From NCBI RefSeq assembly GCF_020400725.1, contig NZ_JAINVG010000077.1:1-37783 (forward strand): a stretch of DNA of 37,783 nt, in the 5' to 3' direction. A program made the translations under genes and the position numbers. This stretch comes from Streptomyces sp. NK15101. Its GTDB lineage: Bacteria; Actinomycetota; Actinomycetes; Streptomycetales; Streptomycetaceae. The notes below the pieces were generated by a model. That model had not been told where the DNA came from and made no database searches. It saw nothing but the letters and a program-made list of their open reading frames with translations. Of this stretch, positions 14,266 through 22,174 are shown piece after piece. How positions within the stretch are numbered: the stretch's first letter is position 1; each line of letters starts with the position of its first letter.

Positions 14266-15872
14266 CCGCCCAGGTCTACCACCGTCACCCCGGGCGTCCG
14301 CCGCGCCTCCCCCGCCGCCCGCTCCCCGACGGTGCCCGCCACCCGGATGTGTCCGTCGGCGGCGATGCCCGTCGCGAGCCGGAGGAGTTCGCCCACCTGC
14401 CGCCCGTCGAGCCCCCGGTCCAGGTCGTCGGCGAGCAGCGTCAGGCTCTGCATGGCGTCCGGCACCTCGGCGATCCGGTCCATCTCCAGGACCCCGGGAC
14501 CGGTGAGCAGCGTGAGGGCGAGGGCCAGGTAGCGGAGTTCGCCGTCGCCGAGGCGGCCGAGCGGGGTCGCGGGCCGGCCGCCGCGCTCGAGGACGGCGCG
14601 GACGGTGCCCTCCGGAAGCTCCTGCACGCCGACTCCGGTGACCGGCCCCGCGCAGCCCGCTCCGGCGACGGCGGCCAGGCGGTGGTGCCGGCGCGGGCAG
14701 TCCGTGTGGGTGCGGTGCAGGACCTCGGCGAGATTGCCGCAGCCACGTCGCAGCCGTCCCTCGCCCGGCGGCACGGGGGCCCGCATCCGCTCGGGGCGGG
14801 GGTCGCAGGCGAAGGCGGAGCGCAGGCCGATGACCACCTGCTCGGCGGCGGCCAGGACCTCCAGCTGCCCCTGGGTCTTGCCCGCGACCCGCAGCGGCAG
14901 CAGGGCCGTGCCGAGCAGGTCGTCGGGGAACGGGGCGCGGGTGACGGGGGTGGCGCCGGCCGTGTGCCACTCGGCCTGCACGGTGCTGCGGCCGGGGTCG
15001 CGGAGCGCGGTGGCGAGCAGGGTGCGGCCCCGGCCGGTGAGCCGCTCGCCGACGATACGCAGCCGGGGCTCGGCCTGCACGGCGAGGTCCAGGTGGACGG
15101 GGCCTTCGGGGCCGTCCACCGTGCAGCCGATCCGGAAACCGCGCCGGCCCTGGGCGTCGGGCCGGGCGCGCTCGGGGACGCAGTCGGCGGCGTCGGGGAA
15201 CACCTCGTCGAGCGGGTCGCCCGCGCCGAGCCTGGCCAGGGCCTCGTACGCCCGCAGGGCGGTGGACTTGCCGCTGCCGCTGGGCCCGGCGAAGAGGGTG
15301 ACCGGTCCGAGCGCGTGCACGGCGGAGCGGTGACCGGCGAACGCGGACAGCCGGAGCTCGGTGACGACGGGCCGCGCGGCGAGCGGCCCGCCCCGGCCCT
15401 CCGCCGCGACCGGGCCCCGCGCCTCGGGGACGGAGGCGCGGGGCCCCGGCGCACGGCGCCCCGGGGCGCGGTGTCCCGGAGCACGGGGACCCGAAACGCG
15501 GGGTTCCGAAACGCGGCCTTCCGAAACACCGGGCCCCGAAGCGCCGGATCCCGAAGCGCCGGGCCCCGGAACACCGACCTCCGAAGCACGGGCGGCGGAA
15601 GCGGGCGCGGCGGAGGGAGAGCCGACCACAGGGATGCCGACCCCGGAGGCACCGACGACGGGGATTCCGACCGCGGGGACACCGACGACGGGAACGCCGA
15701 CCGCCGAGGCACCGGCCACGGGGGCACCGGCCGGTGAAAGGCCGACCGATGGGAGGCCGCGGGCGGGCGGCGAGGCGGAGTCGACCGCGGACGAGCGGGC
15801 CGGGGAAGGAACGACGTCGGAGGGGTGGGCGTCTGACGTGCGGGCGAGCGTGGAGCCGCCGGTGAGGTCCAT
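14262..15872 (-). CDS. RecF/SMC-like ABC ATPase with a repetitive N-terminal tail
   Basis: 536 aa, ATG at 15872. The first ~165 residues are low-complexity: V/G/A/P repeats (GVPVVGVPAVGIPVVG), then S/G/P/R repeats, with no predicted fold. The ATPase core starts near VVTELRLSAFAGHRS. Walker A is GPSGSGKS, and the signature-like loop is LGDGELRYLALAL. The Walker B position reads VLEMDRIAEVP, less acidic than usual. Two clusters, FACDPRP and RRGCGN...CPRRHH, carry cysteines and histidines between the halves. The layout resembles small OLD/RecF-type ATPases without a long coiled coil. It is translationally coupled to a MazG-type pyrophosphohydrolase. The start is the only in-frame ATG well placed, but a shorter product without the repeats cannot be excluded. 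Confidence 0.75.
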   Translation of the reverse strand: MDLTGGSTLARTSDAHPSDVVPSPARSSAVDSASPPARGLPSVGLSPAGAPVAGASAVGVPVVGVPAVGIPVVGASGVGIPVVGSPSAAPASAARASEVGVPGPGASGSGASGPGVSEGRVSEPRVSGPRAPGHRAPGRRAPGPRASVPEARGPVAAEGRGGPLAARPVVTELRLSAFAGHRSAVHALGPVTLFAGPSGSGKSTALRAYEALARLGAGDPLDEVFPDAADCVPERARPDAQGRRGFRIGCTVDGPEGPVHLDLAVQAEPRLRIVGERLTGRGRTLLATALRDPGRSTVQAEWHTAGATPVTRAPFPDDLLGTALLPLRVAGKTQGQLEVLAAAEQVVIGLRSAFACDPRPERMRAPVPPGEGRLRRGCGNLAEVLHRTHTDCPRRHHRLAAVAGAGCAGPVTGVGVQELPEGTVRAVLERGGRPATPLGRLGDGELRYLALALTLLTGPGVLEMDRIAEVPDAMQSLTLLADDLDRGLDGRQVGELLRLATGIAADGHIRVAGTVGERAAGEARRTPGVTVVDLGG

Positions 15873-15927
15873 GCCCGGACCGTACGCAGATCATTCCCCG
15901 ACGAACCGTTACGGCGAGATGACCTTC

Positions 15928-16359
15928 CTACGATCGGGGGATGCCCGCGGTCCGGCCGCCCACGACGTCTTCCTCGTCCTCGCCCTCCGCGCCCTCGACC
16001 TCCGTACCGGCCGGGGCCAGCAGGAAGACGTTCCGGTCGACGCGGTGCATCCCGCTGCCGAGGCCGAAGACGACGCCGCTGCTGAAGTCGAGGATCCGCT
16101 TGGCGACCTCGGTGTCGGCGCTCGTCAGATCGAGGAGCACCGGGATCTGGGCGATGAGGTACTCGGCGACCTCACGGGCGTCGGCGAAGACCTGCACGCG
16201 GAGCACGACCATGCGGCGCTGCTCGGCGGATTCGTACTGCTCGGGGATCGTGCGGTGGTCGACCCTGGACGGCCATTCGTCACGGCCGCGCAGGGGCACG
16301 ACCTGCGCGAGGCCCTCCCACTGCTCGTCGGTGACGTCGTACCTCTCGTACCTACTCAT
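15928..16359 (-). CDS. SepF-like cell-division protein outside a division cluster
   Basis: 143 aa from the ATG at 16359, with GGGAGG ~12 nt upstream. The core (~45-125) is a SepF/DUF552 domain: VVLRVQVFADAREVAEYLI, VLLDLTSADTEVAKRILDFSSGVVFGLGSGMHRVDRNVFLLAP. SepF anchors FtsZ to the membrane through an N-terminal amphipathic helix. Here that helix is not obvious, the N-terminus being polar (MSRYERYDVTDEQWEGL). The C-terminus is an acidic tail. It therefore fits the SepF-like paralogues (SflA/SflB type) known in Streptomyces better than the SepF of the division gene cluster. No division genes are nearby. It lies in a same-strand run between thioesterase and ATPase genes. Confidence 0.88.
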   Translation of the reverse strand: MSRYERYDVTDEQWEGLAQVVPLRGRDEWPSRVDHRTIPEQYESAEQRRMVVLRVQVFADAREVAEYLIAQIPVLLDLTSADTEVAKRILDFSSGVVFGLGSGMHRVDRNVFLLAPAGTEVEGAEGEDEEDVVGGRTAGIPRS

Positions 16360-16443
16360 GGGCCCATCCTCCCGCTCCTCACCCGTTCGGCCCAACAACG
16401 ACACGAGGTGATGACCCGGGGGCCGCCCGGCGCCCGGCCGGGG

Positions 16444-16917
16444 TCAGCCGGTCCCCTGACCTGCGCCCGCCGGCGGGACGGAGTACGTGACGGTGGCGGA
16501 GGCCGCCAGGTCGCCCGCCTCGTCCCTGAGTTCGGCGAGGACCACGCAGAGGCGCCGGCCGAACTTGGCCATGCGCGCGTGCGTCCGGAGCAGTCCGGGC
16601 CGGGGGCGGTTGAGGTAGCTGATCTGGAGCGAGGTGGTGAGCGCCATCGGCGTGGGGCGTCCGAGCCGGGCGTTGACGAGGAGGAAGGCGGCGAGGTCGA
16701 CGAGTCCGGCCTGTTCGGGACCGGAGATCGTGCCGCCGGGCCGGGTGCGGAGCCGGGCCCCGTCCGCCTCCATGAGCAGGTGCGTCCCGCTCGCGTCGGT
16801 GACGCGGCAGGCCGCGTAGTCCGGGAACTGCCGCTGGACGAGCGCGTTCAGCTCGTCCGGCGACAGCGTGGCGGCGGACGGGTCGGGCAGCCGAGTGAGG
16901 CTTCCGGCGTCCGCCAT
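16444..16917 (-). CDS. hotdog-fold thioesterase (PaaI-like)
   Basis: 157 aa; the ATG at 16917 overlaps the aminotransferase stop by one base (TGATG). The central block GGTISGPEQAGLVDLAAFLLVNAR is the long helix of the hotdog fold with its conserved GGxxxGP lead. TTSLQISYLNRPRPG and AKFGRRLCVVLAELRDEAG are the strands that follow. Such proteins hydrolyse acyl- or aryl-CoA thioesters or act as folding relatives without activity. The substrate is unknown. Its coupling to a PLP aminotransferase suggests amino- or keto-acid catabolism, but this is inference. Confidence 0.85.
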   Translation of the reverse strand: MADAGSLTRLPDPSAATLSPDELNALVQRQFPDYAACRVTDASGTHLLMEADGARLRTRPGGTISGPEQAGLVDLAAFLLVNARLGRPTPMALTTSLQISYLNRPRPGLLRTHARMAKFGRRLCVVLAELRDEAGDLAASATVTYSVPPAGAGQGTG

Positions 16918-18143
16918 CAGACGAAGCTCTTCGCCAGCCGGCGGAGCCCTTCCCGGATCTCGTCGGCCGAGTGCGTCGTGAACGACAGCCGCATCGCGCC
17001 CGGGTCCGGCTCTCCGCAGAAGAACGGCGCCCCCGGCACGTACGCCACCTCGTGACCGACGGCGGTCTTCAGGAGGGCCGTCGCGTCGTGGCCCGCGGGG
17101 AGGGTCACCCAGATGAACATGCCGCCCTCCGGCCTGTTCCACCGGCTGCCCTCCGGCAGGGCGGCCGGGAGGCCTTCGAGCATGGCGTCCCTGCGCTCCT
17201 GGTAGGCGGCGCGCATCACGGCGACGTGGGCGTCGAGGTCGCTGTCGCGCAGATAGCGCGCGGCCGCGGCCTGGTCGATGGTCGAGGTGTGCAGGTCGGC
17301 GGCCTGCTTGGCGATCACGCAGGCGCGCCGCAGCCCGGCGGGGGCGCGCAGGTGGCCGAGCCGGAGGCCGGGGGCCATCACCTTGGAGAAGGAGCCGAGC
17401 AGGACCGTGCGGTCGGCCGCGGCGGGGTCGGCGGCGATGGGGGGCACGCGCTCGCCGTCGTAGCGCAGTTCGCCGTACGGGTCGTCCTCGATGATCCAGA
17501 ATCCGTGCCGCGCGGCGGCCTCGGCGACGGCGTGGCGGCGCTCGGCGGGGAGCGTGCGGCCGGTGGGGTTCTGGAAGGTGGGAACGATGTAGAGGAGGGT
17601 GGCCTTCTCGCGGGCCGCGATCTCCTCCAGGGCCTCGGGGACGATCCCCTGGTCGTCGGTGGGGACGGGGACGACGCGGGCGCCCGCGAAGCCGAAGGTC
17701 TGCAGGGCTGCGAGGTAGCAGGGGTCCTCGACGAGGACGACGCTGCCCGGTTCGACGAGCGCGGTGGTGAGGAGCGTGAGGGCCTGCTGCGAGCCGGTGG
17801 TGACGAGCAGGTCGTCGGCGTCCGTGGGCAGTCCGCGCGCGGTGAGCCGGTCGGCGACGGCGGTGCGGAGGTCGGGGTCGCCCTCGGTCGTCGAGTACTG
17901 GAGGGCGTGCTGCGGGTTCTCCGCGAGGACCCGGTCGTACGCCGCGCGGATCCCGTCGATGTCGAACAGTTCGGGGGCGGGCAGGCCGCCGGCGAACGAG
18001 ATCACCTCGGGCCGGGCCGTGAGCGCCAGGATCTCCCGTACCGGCGACGAGCCGACGTCGGCCAGCCGGGAGGCGGTGGCCGGCGCGGGCACGGAGGGGG
18101 TGGGGGGAGTGGCGTTCGCGGGCGCGGAGGCGGCAGAAAGCAT
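16917..18143 (-). CDS. PLP-dependent class I/II aminotransferase (2-aminoadipate/AAT-I type)
   Basis: 408 aa from the ATG at 18143; a promoter just upstream fits a leaderless mRNA starting there, so longer readings are rejected. The fold-type I pattern is complete: ISFAGGLPAPELF, TTGSQQAL, YIVPTFQNPTG, IIEDDPYGEL (with the PLP-contacting Asp) and LLGSFSKVMAPGLRLG, with K254 as the PLP Schiff-base lysine. There is no GntR DNA-binding domain, so it is not a MocR regulator. Relatives are alpha-aminoadipate or branched-chain/aromatic aminotransferases. It is the first gene of a minus-strand run with the thioesterase and, further on, sepF-like. The substrate cannot be fixed from sequence. Confidence 0.9.
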   Translation of the reverse strand: MLSAASAPANATPPTPSVPAPATASRLADVGSSPVREILALTARPEVISFAGGLPAPELFDIDGIRAAYDRVLAENPQHALQYSTTEGDPDLRTAVADRLTARGLPTDADDLLVTTGSQQALTLLTTALVEPGSVVLVEDPCYLAALQTFGFAGARVVPVPTDDQGIVPEALEEIAAREKATLLYIVPTFQNPTGRTLPAERRHAVAEAAARHGFWIIEDDPYGELRYDGERVPPIAADPAAADRTVLLGSFSKVMAPGLRLGHLRAPAGLRRACVIAKQAADLHTSTIDQAAAARYLRDSDLDAHVAVMRAAYQERRDAMLEGLPAALPEGSRWNRPEGGMFIWVTLPAGHDATALLKTAVGHEVAYVPGAPFFCGEPDPGAMRLSFTTHSADEIREGLRRLAKSFV

Positions 18144-18177
18144 GGCGCCAGCATATAGAGATTCAAGGCGGTGTCCA
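18144..18177 (-). promoter_or_regulatory. sigma-70-type promoter, possibly giving a leaderless transcript
   Basis: Minus strand: TGGACA (18177-18172), 16-nt spacer, TATGCT (18155-18150), then only 6 nt to the aminotransferase ATG. A start point about 7 nt below the -10 would fall on the start codon. No ribosome site is needed or seen. Confidence 0.55.
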
Positions 18178-18485
18178 GGTCGTTCGATTCCCGCCGGACG
18201 TGGCCGAGTTGGCACTCTTCGGGACCCCCCGCGTGGCGAATTGCCGCCCGGTCAGGAGCTCGCTCCGGGTCTGATTCGGCCACTCTGCGGGCCGCGGAAA
18301 TCCGGCCGCGGTCAGTGAATTCGGAGGATTCTCCTCACCCTGCCTTTCTCGCTGGTCGCCACCGGAAAGGTCGGTCGGGATGATCTTTCTCCGTCTTGTC
18401 CGACGCGCCGCAAACGGTTCTTGATCAGGTTCTCCGCACGCCGTGGGCGGCTCAGGGAAATCGGCCATTCCGGTCCTCGGTCTCA

Positions 18486-18515
18486 TTGATGGACGGCTGC
18501 ACCCGTGGATAGCGT
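18486..18515 (+). promoter_or_regulatory. candidate promoter for the lipid-type operon
   Basis: TTGATG (18486-18491), 18-nt spacer, TAGCGT (18510-18515), close to the Streptomyces vegetative consensus. It would give a leader of about 65 nt before the diiron gene. Confidence 0.35.
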
Positions 18516-18586
18516 TCGACCGCTCCACCACCGCGATGTCAGCGGTCTTTCGGGTCAAGTCGAACGAGCGAGGCGAGTGGATCACC

Positions 18587-19306
18587 ATGGCATCTTCCGT
18601 TCCCGTCGACGAGGCAGTCGTCGTCCGCACCCCCGAGGAATTCCTCGCCATGCCCGAGGACTACCGCGAGATCGCCGTACGGGGAATGATCGTCAACACC
18701 GAGGGCGAACTGTCCGGTGCCGACGACTACATCCAGGTGTTCCTGCCGCTCGCGCCGAACGCCGAGGAACGGCAGGTGTGCGCCGAACGCGCCGTCGAGG
18801 AGTACGACCACTACAAGATCGGCAAGAGGGTCTTGGCCGACATCGGCGTGGACACCGGATACATGGAGCAGCAGCGGCTCGTCGACCGTGGTCTCTTCGC
18901 CGGCCACGAGTTCCACACCTGCACCACCTGGGCGGAGCGCGGAATCTTCTCGTACATCGGCGAGGAGACCGCGATGGTGATGATCTCCGAATTCGCGCAG
19001 AGCAGTTACAAGCCGTGGGCCGAGGCGGTGCGCACGATCATTCTCGACGAGAAGGTGCACATCGCGCACGGCGCGCGGGTCTGCCGGAATCTCGCCCGTA
19101 CCGAGGAGGGCCGCGAGGAACTCCAGCGGGGTCTCGACCGATTGTGGCCGGGATTCAACCGGATCTTCGGCAGCGCGCGTTCGGAGAGGTCGAAGCTCGC
19201 GGTCCGCTTCGGTCTCCGGCAGACCACCAACGGAGAGGCGCGCGACATCTGGCGGGCGAAGGTCACCCCGCGGATCGAGAACCTCGGCCTGAAGGTCCCC
19301 GAGTAG
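18587..19306 (+). CDS. PaaA-like ferritin-fold diiron protein
   Basis: 239 aa from the ATG at 18587; earlier in-frame ATGs at 18443 and 18536 fall in the promoter/leader. It resembles the catalytic subunit of phenylacetyl-CoA epoxidase (PaaA) and related carboxylate-bridged diiron oxygenases. One ExxH pair lies in VEEYDHYKIG (E72, H75) and a second in ILDEKVHIAHG (E155, H158), each on a predicted long helix, with further acidic residues in SYIGEETAMVMISEF. PaaA normally acts with PaaB, C and E; none is encoded here, so it would need another reductase. The 207-nt gap to the radical SAM gene leaves co-transcription probable but not certain. Its job may be oxidation of an ACP- or CoA-bound acyl chain (inference). 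A desaturase-like role is the main alternative. Confidence 0.8.
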   Translation: MASSVPVDEAVVVRTPEEFLAMPEDYREIAVRGMIVNTEGELSGADDYIQVFLPLAPNAEERQVCAERAVEEYDHYKIGKRVLADIGVDTGYMEQQRLVDRGLFAGHEFHTCTTWAERGIFSYIGEETAMVMISEFAQSSYKPWAEAVRTIILDEKVHIAHGARVCRNLARTEEGREELQRGLDRLWPGFNRIFGSARSERSKLAVRFGLRQTTNGEARDIWRAKVTPRIENLGLKVPE

Positions 19307-19329
19307 CCCGGTACGGCGAGGAGCCGTAC

Positions 19330-19455
19330 GCCGTCGACTCCCGTACGGAGGCGAGGGCCCGTGCCCCACCGGCCCCGCACGGAGGCGAGAGCCCGTACGT
19401 CGCCCAGCCCCGTACGCCGCCCAGCCCCCGTACGCCGCCCAGCTCCGTGCGGCCG
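19330..19455. repeat. degenerate short tandem repeats between the diiron and radical SAM genes
   Basis: Two copies of CGTACGGAGGCGAGGGCCCG (the second varied) at ~19342 and ~19377, then three 17-18-bp units starting CCGTACG and containing CGCCCAGC (19393 to ~19443). Non-coding, with no stable hairpin apparent. Confidence 0.6.
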
Positions 19456-19513
19456 GAGAGCGCGAGCGCGAGAGAGACACCGAGCAGCAGTCCGACCGAG
19501 GAGTCCGCACCCC

Positions 19514-20629
19514 ATGGCCACCCCCCTGACCATCACCCCGCGCCCGCTCGGCCGCCGCGAGGCGAAGGAGCGCACCGCCGCCCTCCTGGCCGAACGCCCC
19601 GGCCTCGCCGAGCGCCTGCACAGGCTGCGCCGTCTCGGCCGGGAGGTGCGCTCGTGCGAGGTCCACCTCACCAACACCTGCAACATCCGCTGCAAGGGCT
19701 GCTGGTACTTCGAGGGCGGCTTCGACACCGCCGTGCGCGAGCTCTCGGACGTCGACAGGATCCGTTCCTTCGCCCGCCGGCTGCGGGACGAGGGGGTCAA
19801 CCAGGCCACGCTGATCGGCGGTGAGCCGACCCTGGTGCTGCGCCGGGTGGAGGCCTTCGTCGAGGAGCTGCCGTACGTCACGATCTCGACCAACGGCCTG
19901 CGCCCGATGCCCGTGCAGGGCTTCGAGCACATCGCCGTGGCCGTCAGCATCTTCGGCGGCGGGCCGCTCGACGACGACCTGCGGGCCATCCGCGTCAACG
20001 GCTCGAAGTTCACCGGCCTGTTCGACACGGCGCTCTCGCACTACAAGGACGATCCGCGGGTCCTGTTCATCTTCGCGCTCTCCGAGGCCGGGCTGCCGTA
20101 CCTCGAACCGACCGTGCGCAGGATCGCCGAGAACGGCAACATCGTCACCTTCAACTTCTACAGCGAGCACGGCTCGGACAACCCGATCCAGATCGAGAAC
20201 GAGCGCCGTGTCCTCGAAGAGGCCCTACGGGTCAAGGAGGCGTACCCGGAGGCCGTGGTCAGCCACCCGTACTTCATCCGCAGCCTCGTCACCGGCACCT
20301 CGCACTGGGGGGCGCGCTTCGGGTACGACGTCTGCCCGAGCCTCAGCGTCGACCACCCCGACCACGAGGAGCGGGTGGCCAACGGCAACCCGGTGATCCC
20401 GGGCTTCGCCGCCTGGGGCGCGGACTACGAGTCGCTGCAGTTCTGCTGCACGTCCGGGGACTGCGGCGGCTGCCGCGACAGCCAGGCCGTCTACAGCTGG
20501 CTGGTGGTCAGCGCCTCCCGCTTCCTGGACAGCGCCGCGCGCCTGGAGGAGTGGGTGGACATCGCGGAGAGCTACTGGCGCCAGTGGCACTGGTCCCCGT
20601 ACCACGCCTCGAAGCTCGCCAACCCCTGA
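19514..20629 (+). CDS. radical SAM enzyme with a C-terminal cysteine cluster
   Basis: 371 aa, ATG at 19514 with GAGGAG ~12 nt upstream; longer readings run into the tandem repeats. The [4Fe-4S]/SAM motif is CNIRCKGC (C56, C60, C63), followed by the SAM-binding GGEPT (102-106) and the strand YVTISTNGL. Near the C-terminus FCCTSGDCGGC (C311, C312, C317, C320) could hold an auxiliary cluster, as in SPASM/twitch-type enzymes, though the spacing does not match the standard SPASM motif I know. It has no B12-binding or methyl-donor domain. Its place between the diiron gene and the ACP gene suggests a tailoring step on an acyl-ACP or peptide-like intermediate. The reaction type cannot be read from sequence. 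Confidence 0.85.
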   Translation: MATPLTITPRPLGRREAKERTAALLAERPGLAERLHRLRRLGREVRSCEVHLTNTCNIRCKGCWYFEGGFDTAVRELSDVDRIRSFARRLRDEGVNQATLIGGEPTLVLRRVEAFVEELPYVTISTNGLRPMPVQGFEHIAVAVSIFGGGPLDDDLRAIRVNGSKFTGLFDTALSHYKDDPRVLFIFALSEAGLPYLEPTVRRIAENGNIVTFNFYSEHGSDNPIQIENERRVLEEALRVKEAYPEAVVSHPYFIRSLVTGTSHWGARFGYDVCPSLSVDHPDHEERVANGNPVIPGFAAWGADYESLQFCCTSGDCGGCRDSQAVYSWLVVSASRFLDSAARLEEWVDIAESYWRQWHWSPYHASKLANP

Positions 20630-20664
20630 TCGCAGCCCCGATCCCCACACCGCACGGGAGAGTC

Positions 20665-20937
20665 ATGTCCGAGACATCCGCGACGTCCACGACGCTGGAC
20701 CGCGCCACCATCGAGCAGTTCATCACCGACGCCCTCGTCGAACTGGGCGTCGACGAGGGCGACGTCCTGCCCGGGGCCGCCCTCGACGACCTGGAGATCG
20801 ACTCGCTGGACATGGTCGAGCTCGCGCAGTCCGTCAAGCGGGACCTCGGCGTACCGGTCCGCACGAAGGACTTCGACGGCATCGAGACCGTCGGCCAGAT
20901 CCTCGAACTGTGCTGCGAGAAGGCCGGAGTTGAGTGA
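20665..20937 (+). CDS. acyl carrier protein
   Basis: 90 aa, ATG at 20665. It is small, acidic and four-helical. The phosphopantetheine attachment motif is LEIDSLDMVEL with S47 as the serine to be modified. FabA-type ACPs have DSLDxVEL here, so the match is exact. It starts 35 nt after the radical SAM gene, and its stop overlaps the KAS II start (TTG at 20930) by 8 nt. It is probably loaded by the ligase at the operon's end and activated by the operon's own phosphopantetheinyl transferase. A dedicated carrier next to its own transferase argues against a primary-metabolism role. Confidence 0.93.
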   Translation: MSETSATSTTLDRATIEQFITDALVELGVDEGDVLPGAALDDLEIDSLDMVELAQSVKRDLGVPVRTKDFDGIETVGQILELCCEKAGVE

Positions 20938-22174
20938 TCCACGGCGGGACCGGGAGGTCGTCGTCACCGGTTTCGGCGCGGTCACCCCGCTCGGCGTCGG
21001 TGCCGGAGCGCTCCACGAGCGTGCCGTCGCCGGGGACACGGCGGCGGCGGGCTCCCATCCTGCCGTCCGGCAGGCGGACTTCACCGCCGGCGACCATCTG
21101 CCGCGGAACCTGGTGCGCCGCACCGACCGGTTCACCCAGCTGGCCCTGGTCGCGGCCGAGGAGGCCCTGGCCCAGGCCGGGCATCGCACAGGACCGGCCT
21201 CACCCTGGCCGCCCGAGCGCGTCGCCTGTGTCATCGGCTGCGGGCTCGGCGGGACGGCCTCCTTCGAGGCGCAGCGGGAGGTGTACGAGAAGGAGGGCGC
21301 CGGGTTCGTCTCGCCGCTGATGATCCCCCAGATGATGGCCAACGCGGCCGCGGCCCACCTCTCCATGCGGCACGGCTTCCGCGGCGAGAGCCTGTGCGTC
21401 GCGTCCGCGTGCAGCAGCGGGGCGCAGGCCGTCGGCACGGGGATGCGGATCCTGGCCTCGGGGGCGGCCGACGCCGTCGTGGTGGGCGGCGCGGAGGCCT
21501 CCTCGTCGGACCTGGTGGCGGCCGCCTTCGCGAACGCCGGCGCCCTCTCCCCGAGCGGTTCCTCCCGCCCCTTCGACCGGGACCGGGACGGCTTCGTGAT
21601 CGGCGAGGGCGCCGGGATCCTCGTCCTGGAGACGGCGGCGGGCGCCGCCCGGCGCGGGGCCGGGGTCCTCGGAGCCGTACGGGGATACGCGGCGACCTCC
21701 GACGCCCATCACGTCACCGCGCCCGACCCGAACGGGGGGCCCGCGGCCCGGTCGGTCGCGCTCGCGCTGCGGGAGGCCTCGGTGGCGCCCGGGGAGCTGG
21801 CGTACGTCAACGCCCACGGGACCGGCACCGTCCTCAACGACCTCCTGGAGTGCGAGGCCCTGCGGAGCGCCCTCGGGGCCGACGTCCTCGCGGAGCTGCC
21901 GCTCTCCTCCGGCAAGGGCGCCCTCGGGCACCTCTTCGGGGCGGCGGGCGCGGTCGAGGCCATCGCCACCCTCCAGGCGCTGCGGCACGGCGTGGCGCCC
22001 CCGACGGCCGGGCTGCGCCGTCCCGACCCGGCGCTCGGCCCGCTCGACCTCGTCCGGGCGCCGAGGAGGCTCACCGCCCGGGCGGGCACGGGCCGGCTGT
22101 TCGGCCTCTCCACCTCCTTCGGCTTCGGCGGACACAACGCGGCCCTCGTCCTGGCCGTGGAAGGGCGGTCCTGA
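20930..22174 (+). CDS. beta-ketoacyl-ACP synthase, KAS II (FabF) type
   Basis: 414 aa from a TTG at 20930; a GTG at 20934 is out of frame, and no other upstream start is open. The elongating condensing-enzyme triad is intact: C161 in SACSSGA, H296 in NAHGTGT and H334 in GHLFGAAG, with the conserved lysine K329. It elongates acyl-ACP with malonyl-ACP. The sequence SFGFGGHNAALVL near the end is typical of FabF/KS-alpha. No second KS-beta (chain-length factor) follows, so it is not a type II aromatic polyketide synthase pair. Stop and next start overlap (TGATG). In this operon it would extend the chain begun by the KAS III enzyme. Confidence 0.93.
   Translation: MSDPRRDREVVVTGFGAVTPLGVGAGALHERAVAGDTAAAGSHPAVRQADFTAGDHLPRNLVRRTDRFTQLALVAAEEALAQAGHRTGPASPWPPERVACVIGCGLGGTASFEAQREVYEKEGAGFVSPLMIPQMMANAAAAHLSMRHGFRGESLCVASACSSGAQAVGTGMRILASGAADAVVVGGAEASSSDLVAAAFANAGALSPSGSSRPFDRDRDGFVIGEGAGILVLETAAGAARRGAGVLGAVRGYAATSDAHHVTAPDPNGGPAARSVALALREASVAPGELAYVNAHGTGTVLNDLLECEALRSALGADVLAELPLSSGKGALGHLFGAAGAVEAIATLQALRHGVAPPTAGLRRPDPALGPLDLVRAPRRLTARAGTGRLFGLSTSFGFGGHNAALVLAVEGRS

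Larger units (their letters stand above)
18144..18586. other. 443-nt divergent intergenic region with two promoters
   Basis: Separates the minus-strand aminotransferase from the plus-strand lipid-type operon. It is noticeably richer in A/T than the flanking genes (for example GAATTC and GATCTTTCTCC stretches). Both candidate promoters are listed separately. A short hairpin (GAGGA-TTC-TCCTC) lies near 18323. Open frames here do not look like protein. Confidence 0.6.

Noticed and set aside
18163..18651. 162-codon minus-strand open frame in the divergent promoter region
   Set aside because: It overlaps both promoters and the start of the diiron gene, and it has no recognisable motif.
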